Assembly (NCBI RefSeq): GCF_026898115.1
Contig: NZ_CP114036.1
Span: forward strand, 8,116,001-8,180,000
Source: Streptomyces sp. S465
GTDB lineage: Bacteria > Actinomycetota > Actinomycetes > Streptomycetales > Streptomycetaceae
Reading direction: 5' to 3'
Length of the DNA stretch: 64,000 bases
Positions 32,523 to 43,442 of the stretch are shown in pieces (within the stretch, counting starts at the first letter, position 1; every line of letters starts with the position of its first letter). Both the position numbers and the translations under genes were made by a program. The notes below the pieces were generated by a model, which had not been told where the DNA came from, searched no databases, and saw only the letters and a program-made list of their open reading frames with translations.

Positions 32523-35054
32523 GTGTTCCGTACCGCCGTGCGCAACGTCCTGGCGCACAAAGCCCGTCTGCTGATGACCATGCTCGCCGTTCTGCTCGGC
32601 GTGGCCTTCGTCGCGGGCACCCTCGTCTTCACCGACACCGTCGGCAACGCCTACAAGGAGCGTTTCCTCACCACTCTGCGCGATGTATCGGTCCAGGCCA
32701 CACCCCCGTTCGACGAGAAGACCGGCGAGCCCGGAACCCTGGCGGAGGACACGCTGCGGCGCCTGCGACAGCTGCCCGGTGTGGCGTCCGTCACCGGTTC
32801 CGTCGACGGCTTCGCCGCCGTGGCCGCGAAGGACGGCCACCCCCTCGGCGAGGACCAGCGGACCGCCGCGGGCAACTACGTCCCCCAGGCCGACGGCGAG
32901 GACGACCGCCACCCCCTGACCGCCGGACGGGCCCCCACCGGCCCCGGCGAGGTGCTGCTGGACGCCGACACCGCCGACCGGGGCGGCTACCAGCTCGGTG
33001 ACACCGTCCGGCTGGCCGTCGACGGACCGGTGCTGCACCAGAAACTCGTCGGCATCGTCCGTACCGACGACACCCACGGCTCCGGCGGCACCCTCGCGCT
33101 CTTCGACAACGCCACCGCGCAGCGGCTGCTCCTGAAGCCCGGCCAGTACAACGGGGTCAGCCTGGAGGCCGGCCGCGGTGTCTCCGAGGACCGGCTCGCG
33201 GCCGAAGTGCGCGACCTGCTGCCCGAGGACTCCGAGATCAGCACGGGAGCGCAGCTGCGCGAGCAGCAGCGCGCCCAGGCCGCCGAGGGGGCGGAGAAGC
33301 TCAACCAGGTGCTGTTCGTGTTCGCGGCCATCGCGCTGTTCGTCGGCGTGTTCGTCATCGGCAACACCTTCACCATGCTCGTCACCCAGCGTGCGCGGGA
33401 GATGGCGCTGATGCGGGCCGTCGGCGCCCACCGCCGCCAGGTGACCCGTTCCGTCCTCGTCGAGGCCGCCCTGCTGGGGCTGTGCGCCGGCGCGGCCGGG
33501 TTCCTCCTCGGCATCGGCGTGGCCATGGGCATCCGGCAGCTGTTCGGGTCCACCGGGTCGGGCTTTCCCGACGGGCCGCTGATCGTCGCCCCGCGCACCG
33601 CAGTGGTCTCCTTCCTGGTGGGCGTCGTCGTCACCATGCTCGCCGCCTATCTGCCGGCCCGCCGCGCCGCCACCGTGCCGCCCGTGGCGGCCATGTCCGC
33701 GCTCCACACGCCCCCGCCGGTCCGCGGCCTGCGCAGGCGCAACATCACCGGCGCCGCCCTGATCGTGCTCGGTGTGCTCGGGGTGCTGGTCACGACGTCC
33801 AGCGGTGACGAGGGCACGACCCTCGTCCTCCTCCCGGCCGCCCTGCTGCTCCTCGGCATCATCGTGGTGACACCGGCGCTCTCCGGCCCGGCCATCGCCC
33901 TGGCCGGCCCCCTCCTGCGCCGCTTCGGCGTCCCGGGCACGCTGGCACCGCGCAACGCCCGGCGCGATCCGCGGCGCACCGCCTCCACGGCCTCGGCCCT
34001 GATGATCGGGCTGTCCCTGGTCACCGGCCTCACGGTGGTTGCGGTGTCCGCCACCACATCGCTGCACCGAGGGGCCGAGAACACCGTCACGGCGGACTTC
34101 GAGATCTCGACGCGGAACAGCGGCCCCCTGCCCGCGTCGGTCCACGACACCCTGGCGAAGTCCGCCGAGGTGACCTCCTCCAGCCCGCGGCGCACGGGCA
34201 CCGTGCGGATCGGCGGCGACGCGGTGGACCTGACCGGTGTGGACCCGCGGACCATCGGCGACCTCCTCCATCCGGACTTCGTGTCGGGGTCGCCCACCGC
34301 ACTGGGCGCGGGCGGCGGCAAGAGCCTGCTCATCGACACCGCCACCGCCGACCTCCACGGATGGACCACGGGCCGGCGCGTTCCGGTGGTCTACGAGGAC
34401 GGCAGCCGGGACACCCTGCGGATCGGCGGCGTCTACCGCGGCAACGACTTCCTCCCGGCCACGATGATGCCGCTGGCCACGCTCCAGTCCCATCTGACGG
34501 AAGTCCAGGACACCGCGGTCTGGGTGCGCACCGAGGACGGTGACGGCGACACCGCCCGGCGATCCCTCCAGCGTGCCCTCGACCACAATCCCCTCATCCA
34601 GGTGCGGAACACCGACGACCTGGCCGAGGAGGCCGGCGGCGAGGCCGTCACACTGCTCCTCGACGTCCTCTCCGGACTGCTGGCCATGGCCGTGGTGATC
34701 GCTGTCCTGGGAGTCGTCAACACCCTCGCGATGTCCGTCTTCGAGCGCACCCGTGAGATCGGGATGCTGCGCGCGGTGGGGCTCCAGCCCGAGCAGACGA
34801 AGCGGATGGTCCGCCTGGAATCCGTCCTGATCTCGCTCTTCGGGGCCCTGCTGGGCATCGGCGCGGGCCTCTTCCTCGGCTGGGCCGCGGGCAGGCTCGT
34901 CTCGGACAGCATCCAGGGGTACGAGATGGTCATCCCCTGGGACCGCATCGCCGTGGCCCTGGCGGGCGCCGTACTCGTCGGGGTGATCGCCGGGCTCTGG
35001 CCCGCCCGCCGGGCGGCCCGGCTGAACATCCTCACGGCCCTCAAGGCGGAATGA
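32523..35054 (+). CDS. FtsX-like ABC transporter permease (MacB type), large
   Basis: 843 residues with the double-FtsX plan of actinobacterial exporters. There is an N-terminal membrane helix (LLMTMLAVLLGVAFVAGTLVF), a long extracellular MacB-type periplasmic-core domain (about 40-240), three helices with an FtsX domain (about 255-380), a second extracellular part (about 490-700) and a final FtsX domain with three helices (about 710-835). Start GTG 32523 fits the usual (M)FRTA(L/V)RNVLAHKAR beginning; GTG 32481 is a longer alternative. It forms the exporter with the ATPase encoded upstream; cargo is unknown. Confidence 0.9.
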   Translation: MFRTAVRNVLAHKARLLMTMLAVLLGVAFVAGTLVFTDTVGNAYKERFLTTLRDVSVQATPPFDEKTGEPGTLAEDTLRRLRQLPGVASVTGSVDGFAAVAAKDGHPLGEDQRTAAGNYVPQADGEDDRHPLTAGRAPTGPGEVLLDADTADRGGYQLGDTVRLAVDGPVLHQKLVGIVRTDDTHGSGGTLALFDNATAQRLLLKPGQYNGVSLEAGRGVSEDRLAAEVRDLLPEDSEISTGAQLREQQRAQAAEGAEKLNQVLFVFAAIALFVGVFVIGNTFTMLVTQRAREMALMRAVGAHRRQVTRSVLVEAALLGLCAGAAGFLLGIGVAMGIRQLFGSTGSGFPDGPLIVAPRTAVVSFLVGVVVTMLAAYLPARRAATVPPVAAMSALHTPPPVRGLRRRNITGAALIVLGVLGVLVTTSSGDEGTTLVLLPAALLLLGIIVVTPALSGPAIALAGPLLRRFGVPGTLAPRNARRDPRRTASTASALMIGLSLVTGLTVVAVSATTSLHRGAENTVTADFEISTRNSGPLPASVHDTLAKSAEVTSSSPRRTGTVRIGGDAVDLTGVDPRTIGDLLHPDFVSGSPTALGAGGGKSLLIDTATADLHGWTTGRRVPVVYEDGSRDTLRIGGVYRGNDFLPATMMPLATLQSHLTEVQDTAVWVRTEDGDGDTARRSLQRALDHNPLIQVRNTDDLAEEAGGEAVTLLLDVLSGLLAMAVVIAVLGVVNTLAMSVFERTREIGMLRAVGLQPEQTKRMVRLESVLISLFGALLGIGAGLFLGWAAGRLVSDSIQGYEMVIPWDRIAVALAGAVLVGVIAGLWPARRAARLNILTALKAE

Positions 35055-35136
35055 GGCCCGTCACGGGCGGGCGCACGCACGGGAGGCGGTGTGAGCCGGC
35101 GGGGCGGGCCTGGCGCACGGGGGGCGGTGTGGTCCG

Positions 35137-35691
35137 CTATGCCGCCGCCAGCAGGAGGCGCACCGCCTCTTTCGCCCGGTGGGCGGGTTCGGCGCTGCCG
35201 GTGATCGCCGCGGTGGCGATGGCGCCTTCGGCCAGCAGCGCCACGTGGCCGGCCAGCGAGGCCGGTTTGCCCGCGGCGGCTGTCAGATCGGCGAGATACC
35301 GGAAGAACGCCTCCTTGTGCGCGCGTGCCGTCTCGGCGACGGCCGGCGAGGTGGCCCCGAGCTCTCCGAAGGAGTTGCCGAAGGCGCAGCCGCGGAAGTC
35401 CGGTTCGCCGAACCACTCGTGGAGCCAGTCGAAGACCGCCAGGACGCTCTCCTCGGGCGTGCTCCGGGTCTCGGCGTACGCGGCCAGTCTCTGACGCCAC
35501 CGGATGTCGCGCCGCCGCAGGTACGCCTGCACCAGGTCGCCCTTGGACGGGAAGAGCTGGTAGAGCCGTTTGAGGGAGACACCTGACGCGGAGCGGATCT
35601 CGTCCATGCCCACCGCCTGGATGCCCCGCCCGTAGAACAGGGCCTCGGCCGCGTCGAGTATCCGGAGCTCCGCGGTCTCGGGACTGCTCAT
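35137..35691 (-). CDS. TetR/AcrR-family regulator
   Basis: 184 residues. The N-terminal TetR helix-turn-helix (about 8-55: ILDAAEALFYGRGIQAVGMDEIRSASGVSLKRLYQLFPSK) is followed by an all-helical ligand domain. AcrR-like proteins of this length often sense hydrophobic or drug-like compounds. Start ATG 35691 with AGGAGA upstream. It is 26 nt downstream of the DUF1348-like gene on the same strand, so the two form an operon and probably share control. Confidence 0.88.
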   Translation of the reverse strand: MSSPETAELRILDAAEALFYGRGIQAVGMDEIRSASGVSLKRLYQLFPSKGDLVQAYLRRRDIRWRQRLAAYAETRSTPEESVLAVFDWLHEWFGEPDFRGCAFGNSFGELGATSPAVAETARAHKEAFFRYLADLTAAAGKPASLAGHVALLAEGAIATAAITGSAEPAHRAKEAVRLLLAAA

Positions 35692-35717
35692 CTCGCCGTT
35701 CTCCTGGTGCCGGTCGG

Positions 35718-36191
35718 TCAGAGGCCGAGGTCGCTCAGACCGGGGTGGTCGTCGGGGCGGCGCCCGAGCGGCCAGTGGTACTTGCGCTCCGACTCCGTGA
35801 TGGGGAGGTCGTTGATGGAGGCGTGGCGGCGGCGCATCAGACCGTCGTCGTCGAATTCCCAGTTCTCGTTGCCGTAGGAGCGGAACCAGTTGCCGGAGTC
35901 GTCGTGGCATTCGTAGGCGAAGCGCACGGCGATGCGGTTGCCGTCGAACGCCCACAGTTCCTTGATGAGCCGGTAGTCCAGTTCCCGCGCCCATTTGCGG
36001 GTGAGGAAGGCGACGATCGCGTCGCGTCCGGTGAGGAACTCCGCGCGGTTCCGCCAGCGCGAGTCGACGGTGTAGGCCAGGGCCACCTTCTCGGGGTCAC
36101 GGGAGTTCCAGCCGTCCTCCGCCAGCCGGACCTTCTCGATGGCGGTCTCCCGGGTGAACGGCGGGAACGGGGGGCGTGGCGCGGCTGTCAC
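35718..36191 (-). CDS. DUF1348 NTF2-like protein
   Basis: 157 residues. The sequence fits the DUF1348 family closely: PPFTRETAIEKVRLAEDGWNSRDPEKVALAYT, the WRNRAEFLTGRDAIVAFLTRKW part and the C-terminal INDLPI-SERKYHWPLGRRP. The fold is NTF2-like and the function of the family is unknown. Start GTG 36191 with AGGAGA upstream. Operon with the TetR gene. Confidence 0.88.
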   Translation of the reverse strand: MTAAPRPPFPPFTRETAIEKVRLAEDGWNSRDPEKVALAYTVDSRWRNRAEFLTGRDAIVAFLTRKWARELDYRLIKELWAFDGNRIAVRFAYECHDDSGNWFRSYGNENWEFDDDGLMRRRHASINDLPITESERKYHWPLGRRPDDHPGLSDLGL

Positions 36192-36372
36192 ATCGTCTCC
36201 TGAGGCCGGCGGGGGAGTGGAGAACGGGCGTTCTCCGCTGCGGCGGCCACCGTAGGAGAACGGTGGTTCTCGCGCAAGACGGGGGCGGTGATCAGCGGTT
36301 CCGCCGCAGTGGGTACCGTGCGAGCTGGAAAAACCGTGTTCGAGGACTTCGAGGACAAGGCAGGGACCGGGC

Positions 36373-37746
<1,374 letters not shown>

Positions 37747-37811
37747 GCGCGCGGCCGGTCCGCCGCCGCGCGCACCGAGGACACCCGACGCCCGAAAGGC
37801 GAGAGACCCCT

Positions 37812-38627
37812 ATGGCAAGCACCGACCTCCCGCAGCAGGTCAGCGGCCACGCCCGCGCACTGGACGGCACGCTCCTGGCCTACCAGCACCAGGGCACCGG
37901 ACGGCCGCTGGTGCTGCTGGCCGGACAGGCCAACAACCACCACTGGTGGGACGGCATACGGGCGGACTTCCATGACACGCACAGCACCCTCACCCTGGAC
38001 TGGCGCGGCACCGGGGAGAGCGGAAAGCCCGATGTGCACTACTCGACGCGGGGCCTGGCCGAGGATGTGATCGCCGTCCTGGACCATCTCGGCATCGAAC
38101 GCGCCGACCTGTACGGGACCTCCATGGGAGGACGGGTCGCCCAGTGGGTCGCCGCCCGCCATCCGGACCGGGTCCGGCGGCTCGTCCTCGGCTGCACCTC
38201 ACCCGGCGGGCCACGGGCGACGGAGCGCGACACGGCGGTGCGGCGCTCCCTGGCCCAGGCCGACGCGCGGGCGGCGCGGGAAGCGCTGACCGACCTCATG
38301 TACACCCCGGCCTGGCGGTCCGGACACCCCGGGCCCTATACGACCCTCGGCGACCCCGGTATGCCCCCGCACGCCCGCCGGCGCCACCTGGTGGCCAGCA
38401 ATGAACACGACGCCTGGGACGCGCTTCCGCTGATCGGTGCGGACACCCTGGTCCTGCACGGCGTGGAGGACCGGCTCACCCCGTCGGCCAACGCTCCGCT
38501 GCTCGCCTCCCGTATCCCCCGGGCCCGTACCCACCTCTTCGAGGGCGCCCGGCACGGCTACTTCGAGGAGTGCCGCCCGCAGGCCGGGGCGATCGTGTCG
38601 GCGTTCCTGGCGGAGCCCACCACATGA
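37812..38627 (+). CDS. Alpha/beta hydrolase
   Basis: 271 residues. Nucleophile S104 in GTSMGG, catalytic Asp in LHGVEDRLTP and His in ARHGYF. The oxyanion region LLAGQANNHHWW is normal. Similar to enol-lactonase or C-C-bond hydrolases, but the reaction cannot be fixed. Start ATG 37812 has GGCGAGAG upstream. Convergent with the MFS gene. Confidence 0.87.
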   Translation: MASTDLPQQVSGHARALDGTLLAYQHQGTGRPLVLLAGQANNHHWWDGIRADFHDTHSTLTLDWRGTGESGKPDVHYSTRGLAEDVIAVLDHLGIERADLYGTSMGGRVAQWVAARHPDRVRRLVLGCTSPGGPRATERDTAVRRSLAQADARAAREALTDLMYTPAWRSGHPGPYTTLGDPGMPPHARRRHLVASNEHDAWDALPLIGADTLVLHGVEDRLTPSANAPLLASRIPRARTHLFEGARHGYFEECRPQAGAIVSAFLAEPTT

Positions 38628-38679
38628 TCGGGTGGCGGGCGGGCGCGCCCCGGGGCGCCCAGCCTCCACGAGATCTCCC

Positions 38680-40020
38680 TCAGGAGGTGTCCGCCCACCG
38701 GGACGCCCCGGAGTGGGCGTCGGGTACGCGCTGCCCCCGGCCGGTCGCCGTGGTGTCCGCGCGCGGGGCGAGCCGCCCGCGCAGGGACACCACCGTCAGC
38801 AGGGCCGACGCCGTGCCGATGAGCGGCACCGTGAAGGCGGCGCTCGCGCCGAAGCCGTCCGCCAGCTGTCCGGCCGCCGTCACCGCCGCGGCCTGCCCCA
38901 GCGCGACCGAGCCGGTCAGCCAGGTGAACGCCTCCGTCCGGGACGTGGCCGGGACCAGGGTCTCCACCAGGGTGTATCCGGTGATCAGCGCAGGTGCGAT
39001 ACACAGCCCCGCGAGCAGCCCGAGCCCGCCCAGCGGCAGTGGCGTGGGCGCCGCCCACAGGGTCGAGCAGACCAGCGCCAGCGCGGCGTAGGAGGCCAGC
39101 AGCCGCCGCTGCGGGGAGGTGCGCCAGGTGATGGCGCCACAGGCCGCGCCCGCGAGCATGTTGCCCGCCGCGAACACGCCGTACAGCACACCGTTCAGGC
39201 CCGGCCGGTCGTGCTCCTGGGTGAAGGCGGTCAGGGCGACCTGCATACCGCCGAAGACCGAGCCGATGCCCAGGAAGACCACGGCCAGGACGCGCACACC
39301 CGGTACGGACAGGGCCGAGGCGTGCCGCTCCCCTGGGTCCGCCCGCCCTGGGGCCGGCGGCGGTGCGGTCCGCCGCTGGGCCGCGAAGAGCAGCCCGCCC
39401 ACCAGCGTCAGCGCGGCCTCCGCGATCAGGCCGGACGCCGGGTGCACACCGGTGCTCAACCCGGTGGCGAGCACGGGGCCGATGACGAACGTCAACTCGT
39501 CCGTGACCGACTCGAACGCGGCCGCGGTCGCCAGCAGCGGATGGCGCCCGGGGCGCGGTCCGGACCCGTCCGGGGCGCCGCTGCCGAGGACGGCCGCCCA
39601 GCGGGCCCGCACCATGGGCCCGATCTGCGGAACGGAGGCGCCCGTCGGCACCGCGGCGGCGATCAGCGCCCACAGCGGCGCGTGTGCCAGCGCGAGCACG
39701 GTCAGCAGGGCCGCGGCCGCCGCGTGGCTCAGCACGCCTGGTACCAGGACCGCGCGCTGCCCGTAGCGGTCGGCGAGCTTGCCGCTCTGGGGCGCGAACA
39801 GCGCCATGGCGACGCCGGTGACGGCCGCGACCGCACCGGCGACGCCGTAGGACCCGGTGGTGTGGCGCAGCAGCAGCACGATGCTGAGCGTCAGCATCGC
39901 GAACGGCTGCCGGGCGGCGAAGCCGGGCAGCAGGAAGGTCCAAGCGCCCGGTGTGCGCAGCAGGTGCCGGTAGCCGGCGCGCGGTACGGGAGGGGGAGTC
40001 GGGGAGACCGCGGGTGCCAC
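38680..40020 (-). CDS. MFS transporter, probable drug or metabolite exporter
   Basis: 446 residues, 12 membrane segments, with an ATG-proximal soluble tail. The motif GKLADRYGQRAVLVPG after helix 2 is the MFS loop A. A long Pro-rich middle loop (PPPAPGRADPGE) and similarity of pattern to SetA/MdfA-like exporters are seen. Start GTG 40020 with GGAAAGG about 9 nt upstream; earlier in-frame starts to 40299 lie in the divergent promoter of the GntR gene and lack a ribosome site. It stands alone. Confidence 0.87.
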   Translation of the reverse strand: MAPAVSPTPPPVPRAGYRHLLRTPGAWTFLLPGFAARQPFAMLTLSIVLLLRHTTGSYGVAGAVAAVTGVAMALFAPQSGKLADRYGQRAVLVPGVLSHAAAAALLTVLALAHAPLWALIAAAVPTGASVPQIGPMVRARWAAVLGSGAPDGSGPRPGRHPLLATAAAFESVTDELTFVIGPVLATGLSTGVHPASGLIAEAALTLVGGLLFAAQRRTAPPPAPGRADPGERHASALSVPGVRVLAVVFLGIGSVFGGMQVALTAFTQEHDRPGLNGVLYGVFAAGNMLAGAACGAITWRTSPQRRLLASYAALALVCSTLWAAPTPLPLGGLGLLAGLCIAPALITGYTLVETLVPATSRTEAFTWLTGSVALGQAAAVTAAGQLADGFGASAAFTVPLIGTASALLTVVSLRGRLAPRADTTATGRGQRVPDAHSGASRWADTS

Positions 40021-40290
40021 GGCCGATGCCTTTCCGCCGCCTGGTAGCGCACTCCGGCCGGCATGGCGGAATGCGCCGAGAGCTGTCCTCTCGCGCGGGA
40101 CCGGGGTAGATACCGGGTCCGCGCCGACAAGGGCGGAAGGACCGCGGCCGCCGAGCGGTCGCGCCAGCTCTGCGTCAGGCAGAGTGGTTCGTTGCTTGCG
40201 GCGACATCGTACCGGGACGCCGCCACCTCGCCGGTTGCCGGTGTGCCGCGCGCCGGGCCGACGCCGCCCGCTCGGCCGCGGGTCGGTGCC

Positions 40291-40302
40291 GACTGTCAAC
40301 AG
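40291..40302. promoter_or_regulatory. GntR operator-like site upstream of gntR
   Basis: GACTGTCAACAG, 55 bp before the GntR start, repeats the core of the perfect palindrome found upstream of the transketolase operon at 41236-41251. Suggests autoregulation. The 336-bp MFS-gntR intergenic region holds nothing else clear. Confidence 0.6.
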
Positions 40303-40356
40303 GTGACACGTTTCCGACTACTATGATCGCTTGTGGAGCAGAAGGAGGCCCCGTCC

Positions 40357-41052
40357 GTGACCGGTCCGAGCCTGGCCAGTCTCACCCGTTCGATGACCCT
40401 GCGGGAGCGTGCGCTCGTGGCGTTGCGGACGGCCATCACCAGCGGCCAGTACCGGCCCGGTGACCACTTGGGCGAAGTGGAGATCGCCGAGCGGCTGTCG
40501 GTGAGCCGCGGGACGGTACGGGAGGCGCTGCGCCACCTCCAGCAGGAGGGACTGGTCACCCCCGGGGCGCGCGGCATGCTCCGGGTGTCCCAGCTGACCC
40601 CGACCGAGGTCCGGGAGCTGTTCCAGGTGCGCGAGGCCCTGGAGGGGCTCGCGGTGACGCAGATCATCCAGTCCGCGCGCGGTCCGGAGGCGGCGCGGGC
40701 GCTCCGGGAGGCCCTGGAGCGGCTCCAGGAGACCGTCGATGCCGCTGTGGACCTGAACGCGAAGGTCGAGGCGGATCTCGCCTTCCACCTCCTGCTGTGC
40801 GAGCTCTCCCGGAACTCCGTCCTGCTGAAGACCTGGCGCCAGCTCGAGGGCCCCATCCGTGTGGTGATCATGAGCGCCGCGGGTGACCGCCGCGAAGTGG
40901 CCATGTCCGCCTCGAGCCATCTGCCGGTCGTGGAGGCGATCGAGCGTGGGGACGCCGCGGCGGCGCAGCGGGTTCTGCACGCCCATATGGCCTCGGCCGT
41001 CGACCAGTTGGGCATCGGCAGCGGCGGTGACCGCGAAACCGGGAGCGACTGA
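40357..41052 (+). CDS. GntR-family regulator (FadR subfamily)
   Basis: 231 residues. N-terminal winged helix-turn-helix (about 15-75: RERALVALRTAITSGQYRPGDHLGEVEIAERLSVSRGTVREALRHLQQEGLV) followed by the FCD all-helical domain (about 85-215) with possible metal-binding His and Asp. GTG 40357 has AAGGAGG 8 nt upstream and is preferred over GTG 40333. It sits upstream of the transketolase genes on the same strand and the same short palindrome is found before both transcription units. Confidence 0.88.
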   Translation: MTGPSLASLTRSMTLRERALVALRTAITSGQYRPGDHLGEVEIAERLSVSRGTVREALRHLQQEGLVTPGARGMLRVSQLTPTEVRELFQVREALEGLAVTQIIQSARGPEAARALREALERLQETVDAAVDLNAKVEADLAFHLLLCELSRNSVLLKTWRQLEGPIRVVIMSAAGDRREVAMSASSHLPVVEAIERGDAAAAQRVLHAHMASAVDQLGIGSGGDRETGSD

Positions 41053-41078
41053 CCCGCCGCCCCTCCCTCGCCCGCACA

Positions 41079-41103
41079 GGCCCACCGGGACATCCGGTGG
41101 GCC
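41079..41103. terminator. Terminator after GntR gene
   Basis: 10-bp perfect stem GGCCCACCGG/CCGGTGGGCC, GACAT loop, followed by TTCT. Confidence 0.8.
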
Positions 41104-41235
41104 TTCTGGGCATGCGCTCCCGTCCTGACGAGCCGACCGTCCCGGCCGCCCGCGGCGGCCCGTACCGGCGCGGCTGAGCAGGCTTTTTCCGCCGGAGGGG
41201 TTGACACTCCCGGTTTCACTCCGCAGCATCGAGGT

Positions 41236-41251
41236 CGACTGTCAACAGTCG
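41236..41251. promoter_or_regulatory. GntR operator upstream of transketolase operon
   Basis: Perfect palindrome CGACTGT-CA-ACAGTCG. The core GACTGTCAACAG also occurs before the GntR gene. Located 10 nt before an orphan GAGAGGAGG ribosome site. Confidence 0.72.
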
Positions 41252-41270
41252 GCAGCCAACAGAGAGGAGG

Positions 41271-41490
41271 TAGGGGATCGCCACCGCCCTCTCCTCGGCC
41301 GTCGGCTGGGTGGGGCCCCCAGCCCTCTTCAGCCGCTACGGGGTGCCGGGACTCGTGGCGGCGCTGCTGACCCGCGAGACCTGGGCGCACGGGAGCGGCA
41401 CGAGGCCGACCTCGCGACGAGGGGGACCGCCGCCGCGGCCACGCCCGCGCCCCAGCTCCGCCGACACCCCACCGAGAGGAAGGGACCGAC
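41271..41490 (+). pseudogene. Probable C-terminal stump of a transporter gene
   Basis: A strong ribosome site (GAGAGGAGG, 41262-41270) is followed directly by TAG instead of a start codon. Next comes coding-like sequence: in frame 41274 it reads GIATALSSAVGWVGPP, then a membrane-helix-like stretch and RETWAHG, and after a frame slip ARERHEADLATRG. That pattern resembles the last helix and polar tail of an MFS-type carrier. The beginning and most of the gene seem deleted and the rest frameshifted. An intact transporter would fit the operon position between the GntR operator and the transketolase genes. Evidence is only compositional; no protein search was possible. Confidence 0.35.
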
Positions 41491-42441
41491 ATGACCTCCA
41501 CCCCGTCCACCGTCCTGGGAGCCGCTCCGCCGGCTCCGGAGCACACCACCCGGCAGGAACGGATCCGCGCCCTGCGGGACTCCGCCTACCGCATCCGGAT
41601 GCACGCCCTGAACATGGGCGAGGTCCAGGGACAGGGCTACATCGGACAGGCGCTCGGCGTGGCCGACGTCCTCGCCGTCGTCTACAAGGACGTCCTCGAC
41701 CACCGCCCCGACGAGCCCGACTGGCCCGAGCGGGACAGGCTGCTGCTGTCCATCGGCCACTACGCCATCGCCCTGTACGCGGCGCTCGCGGAGGCCGGTG
41801 TCCTCGACACCGGGGAACTCGCCACCTACGGAAGCGACGACTCCCGCCTGCCCATGTCGGGCATGGCCACCTACACCCCCGGCATGGAGATCTCCGGCGG
41901 CTCCCTCGGCCACGGACTGGGCATCGCGACCGGCATGGCGCTGGGCCTGCGCTACCGGGGCAGCGACGCCCGCGTGTACAACCTGCTCTCGGACGGTGAG
42001 CTGGACGAGGGCTCCACCTGGGAGGCCGCGCTGGCCTGCGCCCACCACCGGCTCGACAACGTCACCGCCATCGTCGACGTCAACGCCCTCCAGGCGGACG
42101 GCCCGACCGCGGGTGTGCTGCGCACCGAGCCCGTCACGGCCAAGTGGGAGGCGTTCGGCTGGCACGCGATCCGGGTGGACGGCAACGACGTCGACGCGCT
42201 CGTCACCGCCTTCGACAGCCTGCGCGAGCACCGGGGATCGCCGTCGGTGCTCATCTGCGACACCAAGGTCGGCCGCGGGGTGCCGATGCTCGAGACCCGC
42301 GAGAAGGCGCACTTCATGCGGGTCGAGGAGCACGAGTGGCAGATCGCCCGCGAGCAGCTCACCCAGAACCACGAAGCCGGCCGGGCGGACGGACCCGACG
42401 GCCGGAGCGACGCCACTGAGGGAAAGGGACCCGCCGTATGA
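41491..42441 (+). CDS. Transketolase, N-terminal (TPP-binding) subunit
   Basis: 316 residues, the first half of transketolase as a separate chain. The TPP pyrophosphate motif reads SDGELDEGSTWEAA (usual GDG replaced by SDG), preceded by SLGHGLGIATGMALG. It pairs with the subunit encoded next. Split transketolases of this type work on sugar phosphates of minor pentose or branched-chain sugar pathways (for example apulose phosphate) rather than the central pentose phosphate route. Start ATG 41491 with GGAAGGG upstream. Stop overlaps the next start by 4 nt. Confidence 0.9.
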   Translation: MTSTPSTVLGAAPPAPEHTTRQERIRALRDSAYRIRMHALNMGEVQGQGYIGQALGVADVLAVVYKDVLDHRPDEPDWPERDRLLLSIGHYAIALYAALAEAGVLDTGELATYGSDDSRLPMSGMATYTPGMEISGGSLGHGLGIATGMALGLRYRGSDARVYNLLSDGELDEGSTWEAALACAHHRLDNVTAIVDVNALQADGPTAGVLRTEPVTAKWEAFGWHAIRVDGNDVDALVTAFDSLREHRGSPSVLICDTKVGRGVPMLETREKAHFMRVEEHEWQIAREQLTQNHEAGRADGPDGRSDATEGKGPAV

Positions 42442-43442
42442 ACACCCCCGCCGCCACCGCGCCCCCGGCGCGCAAACTCACCACCTCCGCGATGATCGCC
42501 TCCATCGCCGAAGAGGGACAGCGCACCACCAAGGCCCCCTTCGGACACGCGCTGAACCGGCTCGCCGAGGAACGCCCCGATGTGGTCGGCCTCTCGGCCG
42601 ACCTGGCCAAGTACACCGATATGCACATCTTCCGGGACGCGCACCCCGAGCGCTTCTTCCAGATGGGCATGGCGGAACAGGCGATGCTGGGCGCGGCCGC
42701 CGGACTGGCGGAGGTGGGCCTGACGCCGTTCGCCTCCACCTACTCGGTGTTCGCCACCCGCCGCGCCTACGACTTCCTGTGCCTGGACATCGCCGAGCCC
42801 GGACTCAACGTCAACGTCGTGGGCGCCCTGCCCGGACTGACCACGGGCTACGGACCCAGCCACCAGGCCACCGAGGACCTGGCCATCCTGCGCGGCATGC
42901 CCGGCCTGACGATCGTGGACCCGGCGGACTCGGTCGACATCGAGCAGGCCGTCCCCGCCCTGGCCGCCCACCCCGGGCCCACCTACACGCGGCTGCTGCG
43001 CGGCGCCGTGCCCACGGTCCTGGACGAGTACGACTACCGGTTCCGGCTCGGCCGGGCCGCCGAACTGCGCGGCGGGCGCGATGTGCTCTTCGTCTCCACC
43101 GGCCTGATGACGGTGCGCGCCCTGAGCGCGGCCACGGAACTGGAGCGGGACCACATCGACGTCGCGGTCCTGCACGTCCCGACCATCAAGCCCTTCGACA
43201 GCGACACGGTGGTACGGGAAGCGGCCAAGGGACGGCTCGTGGTCACCCTGGAGAACCACACCCTGGTCGGCGGCCTGGCCGAGTCCGTGGCCTCCAGTCT
43301 GGCGTACGCGCAGACCACGGCGCGCATCGTGCCGATCGGACTGCCGGACGCCTTCCTCGCGGCGGGTGCCCTGCCCACCCTGCACGACCGGTACGGCCTG
43401 TCGGTCGCGGCGATCAAGGAACGCGTGCGCCGGGAACTGTGA
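42438..43442 (+). CDS. Transketolase, C-terminal subunit
   Basis: 334 residues: the pyrimidine-binding domain (about 25-180), with the catalytic Glu in QMGMAEQAMLGAAAGLA, and the transketolase C-domain (about 190-330). Begins ATG 42438, overlapping the N-subunit stop (ATGA). Its own stop overlaps a GTG that opens the SDR remnant, so the operon originally continued. Confidence 0.9.
   Translation: MNTPAATAPPARKLTTSAMIASIAEEGQRTTKAPFGHALNRLAEERPDVVGLSADLAKYTDMHIFRDAHPERFFQMGMAEQAMLGAAAGLAEVGLTPFASTYSVFATRRAYDFLCLDIAEPGLNVNVVGALPGLTTGYGPSHQATEDLAILRGMPGLTIVDPADSVDIEQAVPALAAHPGPTYTRLLRGAVPTVLDEYDYRFRLGRAAELRGGRDVLFVSTGLMTVRALSAATELERDHIDVAVLHVPTIKPFDSDTVVREAAKGRLVVTLENHTLVGGLAESVASSLAYAQTTARIVPIGLPDAFLAAGALPTLHDRYGLSVAAIKERVRREL

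Noticed and set aside
32460..34586. Minus-strand open frame opposite the FtsX-like permease (708 codons)
   Set aside because: Gly/Asp/His-rich nonsense product; the other strand encodes an evident permease with membrane helices.
41310..41999. Plus-strand frame starting before the transketolase gene
   Set aside because: Its second half is an out-of-frame shadow of transketolase; only the first part was kept, as a possible gene remnant.
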